Shown piece by piece: positions 6,338 to 6,430 of a stretch of DNA of 6,430 nt. Source of the stretch: Pseudomonadota bacterium (lineage in GTDB: Bacteria > Pseudomonadota > Alphaproteobacteria > Micropepsales > Micropepsaceae); NCBI GenBank assembly GCA_025360685.1, contig JANYBR010000448.1, forward strand, positions 1 to 6,430, read 5' to 3'. The notes under the pieces were generated by a model that searched no databases, had not been told where the DNA came from, and saw only the letters and a list, made by a program, of their open reading frames with translations. The stretch's first letter is position 1. Every line of letters starts with the position of its first letter. Both the position numbers and the translations under genes were made by a program.

Positions 6338-6430
6338 CTGGGGATCGGTGCTGCCATCGAAAATCTGGTCCGGGCGGCGGGAGCCGACGGCTACACGGCC
6401 TATGTGCGTCCCGTCATGGGCAGGCTGGAA
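6182..6430. repeat. Fold-back inverted repeat, 68-bp perfect arms, truncated by the window end
   Basis: Bases 6182-6249 are the exact reverse complement of 6363-6430. After a mismatch (6250/6362), five more positions pair (6251-6255 with 6357-6361, TTCGA). The right arm stops only because the window ends, so its full length is unknown. The roughly 100-bp spacer is unique. Both arms encode the same peptide, LVRAAGADGYTAYVRPVMGRLE, in opposite orientations of the same gene. Long perfect arms inside a coding sequence, with a 5-base microhomology at the turn, are what a template switch to the opposite strand leaves. Confidence 0.95.
6251..6430 (+). CDS. Inverted N-terminal segment of the nitroreductase, partial
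   Basis: This plus-strand frame, open to the window end, reads FEVHNESITVYADRARN, then LGPFDPFRREMHLGIGAAIENL, then LVRAAGADGYTAYVRPVMGRLE (the first L of the last piece is shared). The order 'strand, YADRAR, DPxxRE, GAAIENL' is that of the N-terminal half of Acg-like nitroreductases, so this is real coding sequence and not a shadow. Its last 22 residues are identical to residues 31-52 of the minus-strand frame at 5396-6337. Joining 6251-6430 (+) to the minus strand from 6181 downward gives one continuous family-like protein. The true start is missing; ATG 6248 is created at the junction. It is either part of a chimeric read or a truncated inverted copy. Confidence 0.7.

Noticed and set aside
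1..6430. A new defence, CRISPR, phage or mobile-gene system
   Set aside because: All genes belong to recognisable housekeeping or oxidoreductase families; there are no direct-repeat arrays, transposase, integrase, toxin-antitoxin pair or tRNA in the window.

Overview
The window comes from an alphaproteobacterial chromosome, most likely of the order Hyphomicrobiales (the Bradyrhizobium / Rhodopseudomonas / Pseudolabrys side). This rests on high GC, the purC-purS-purQ-purL-bolA order with grxD nearby, an Rsm22-type methyltransferase-like gene, and intergenic palindromic repeats of the kind scattered through those genomes. The genus is inference.

Region 1 (1-3726, + strand) is a de novo purine operon. 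It holds the 3' end of purC (SAICAR synthetase), a 131-bp gap filled by a nearly 100-bp palindrome, then purS, purQ and purL, the three subunits of the small-type FGAM synthetase. These three are joined by two ATGA stop/start overlaps. A BolA gene follows purL after 9 bp.

Region 2 (3727-5309) holds a minus-strand Rsm22/METTL17-type gene, converging on bolA across a repeat palindrome. It diverges from grxD, the CGFS monothiol glutaredoxin, across a 117-bp shared promoter region. BolA and CGFS glutaredoxins are partners in [2Fe-2S] cluster handling. The Rsm22 protein between them carries a four-cysteine arrangement like the Fe-S site reported for its mitochondrial relatives, so the three genes may form a small iron-sulfur / ribosome-assembly group.

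Region 3 (5310-6430) starts with another repeat palindrome between grxD and a convergent minus-strand nitroreductase (Acg-like) gene. The nitroreductase is not collinear. Its C-terminal 283 residues read on the minus strand, but the segment that should precede them (residues matching the family N-terminal half) reads on the plus strand at 6251-6430. A perfect 68-bp inverted repeat (6182-6249 / 6363-6430) encodes the same peptide in both orientations and runs into the window edge. This is a fold-back: either an assembly or amplification chimera at a contig end, or a real inverted duplication.

I found no tRNA, rRNA, CRISPR, insertion sequence or defence system, and no intergenic stretch over 300 bp. 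The most notable points are the fold-back, the Fe-S gene neighbourhood and the purC-purS palindrome.
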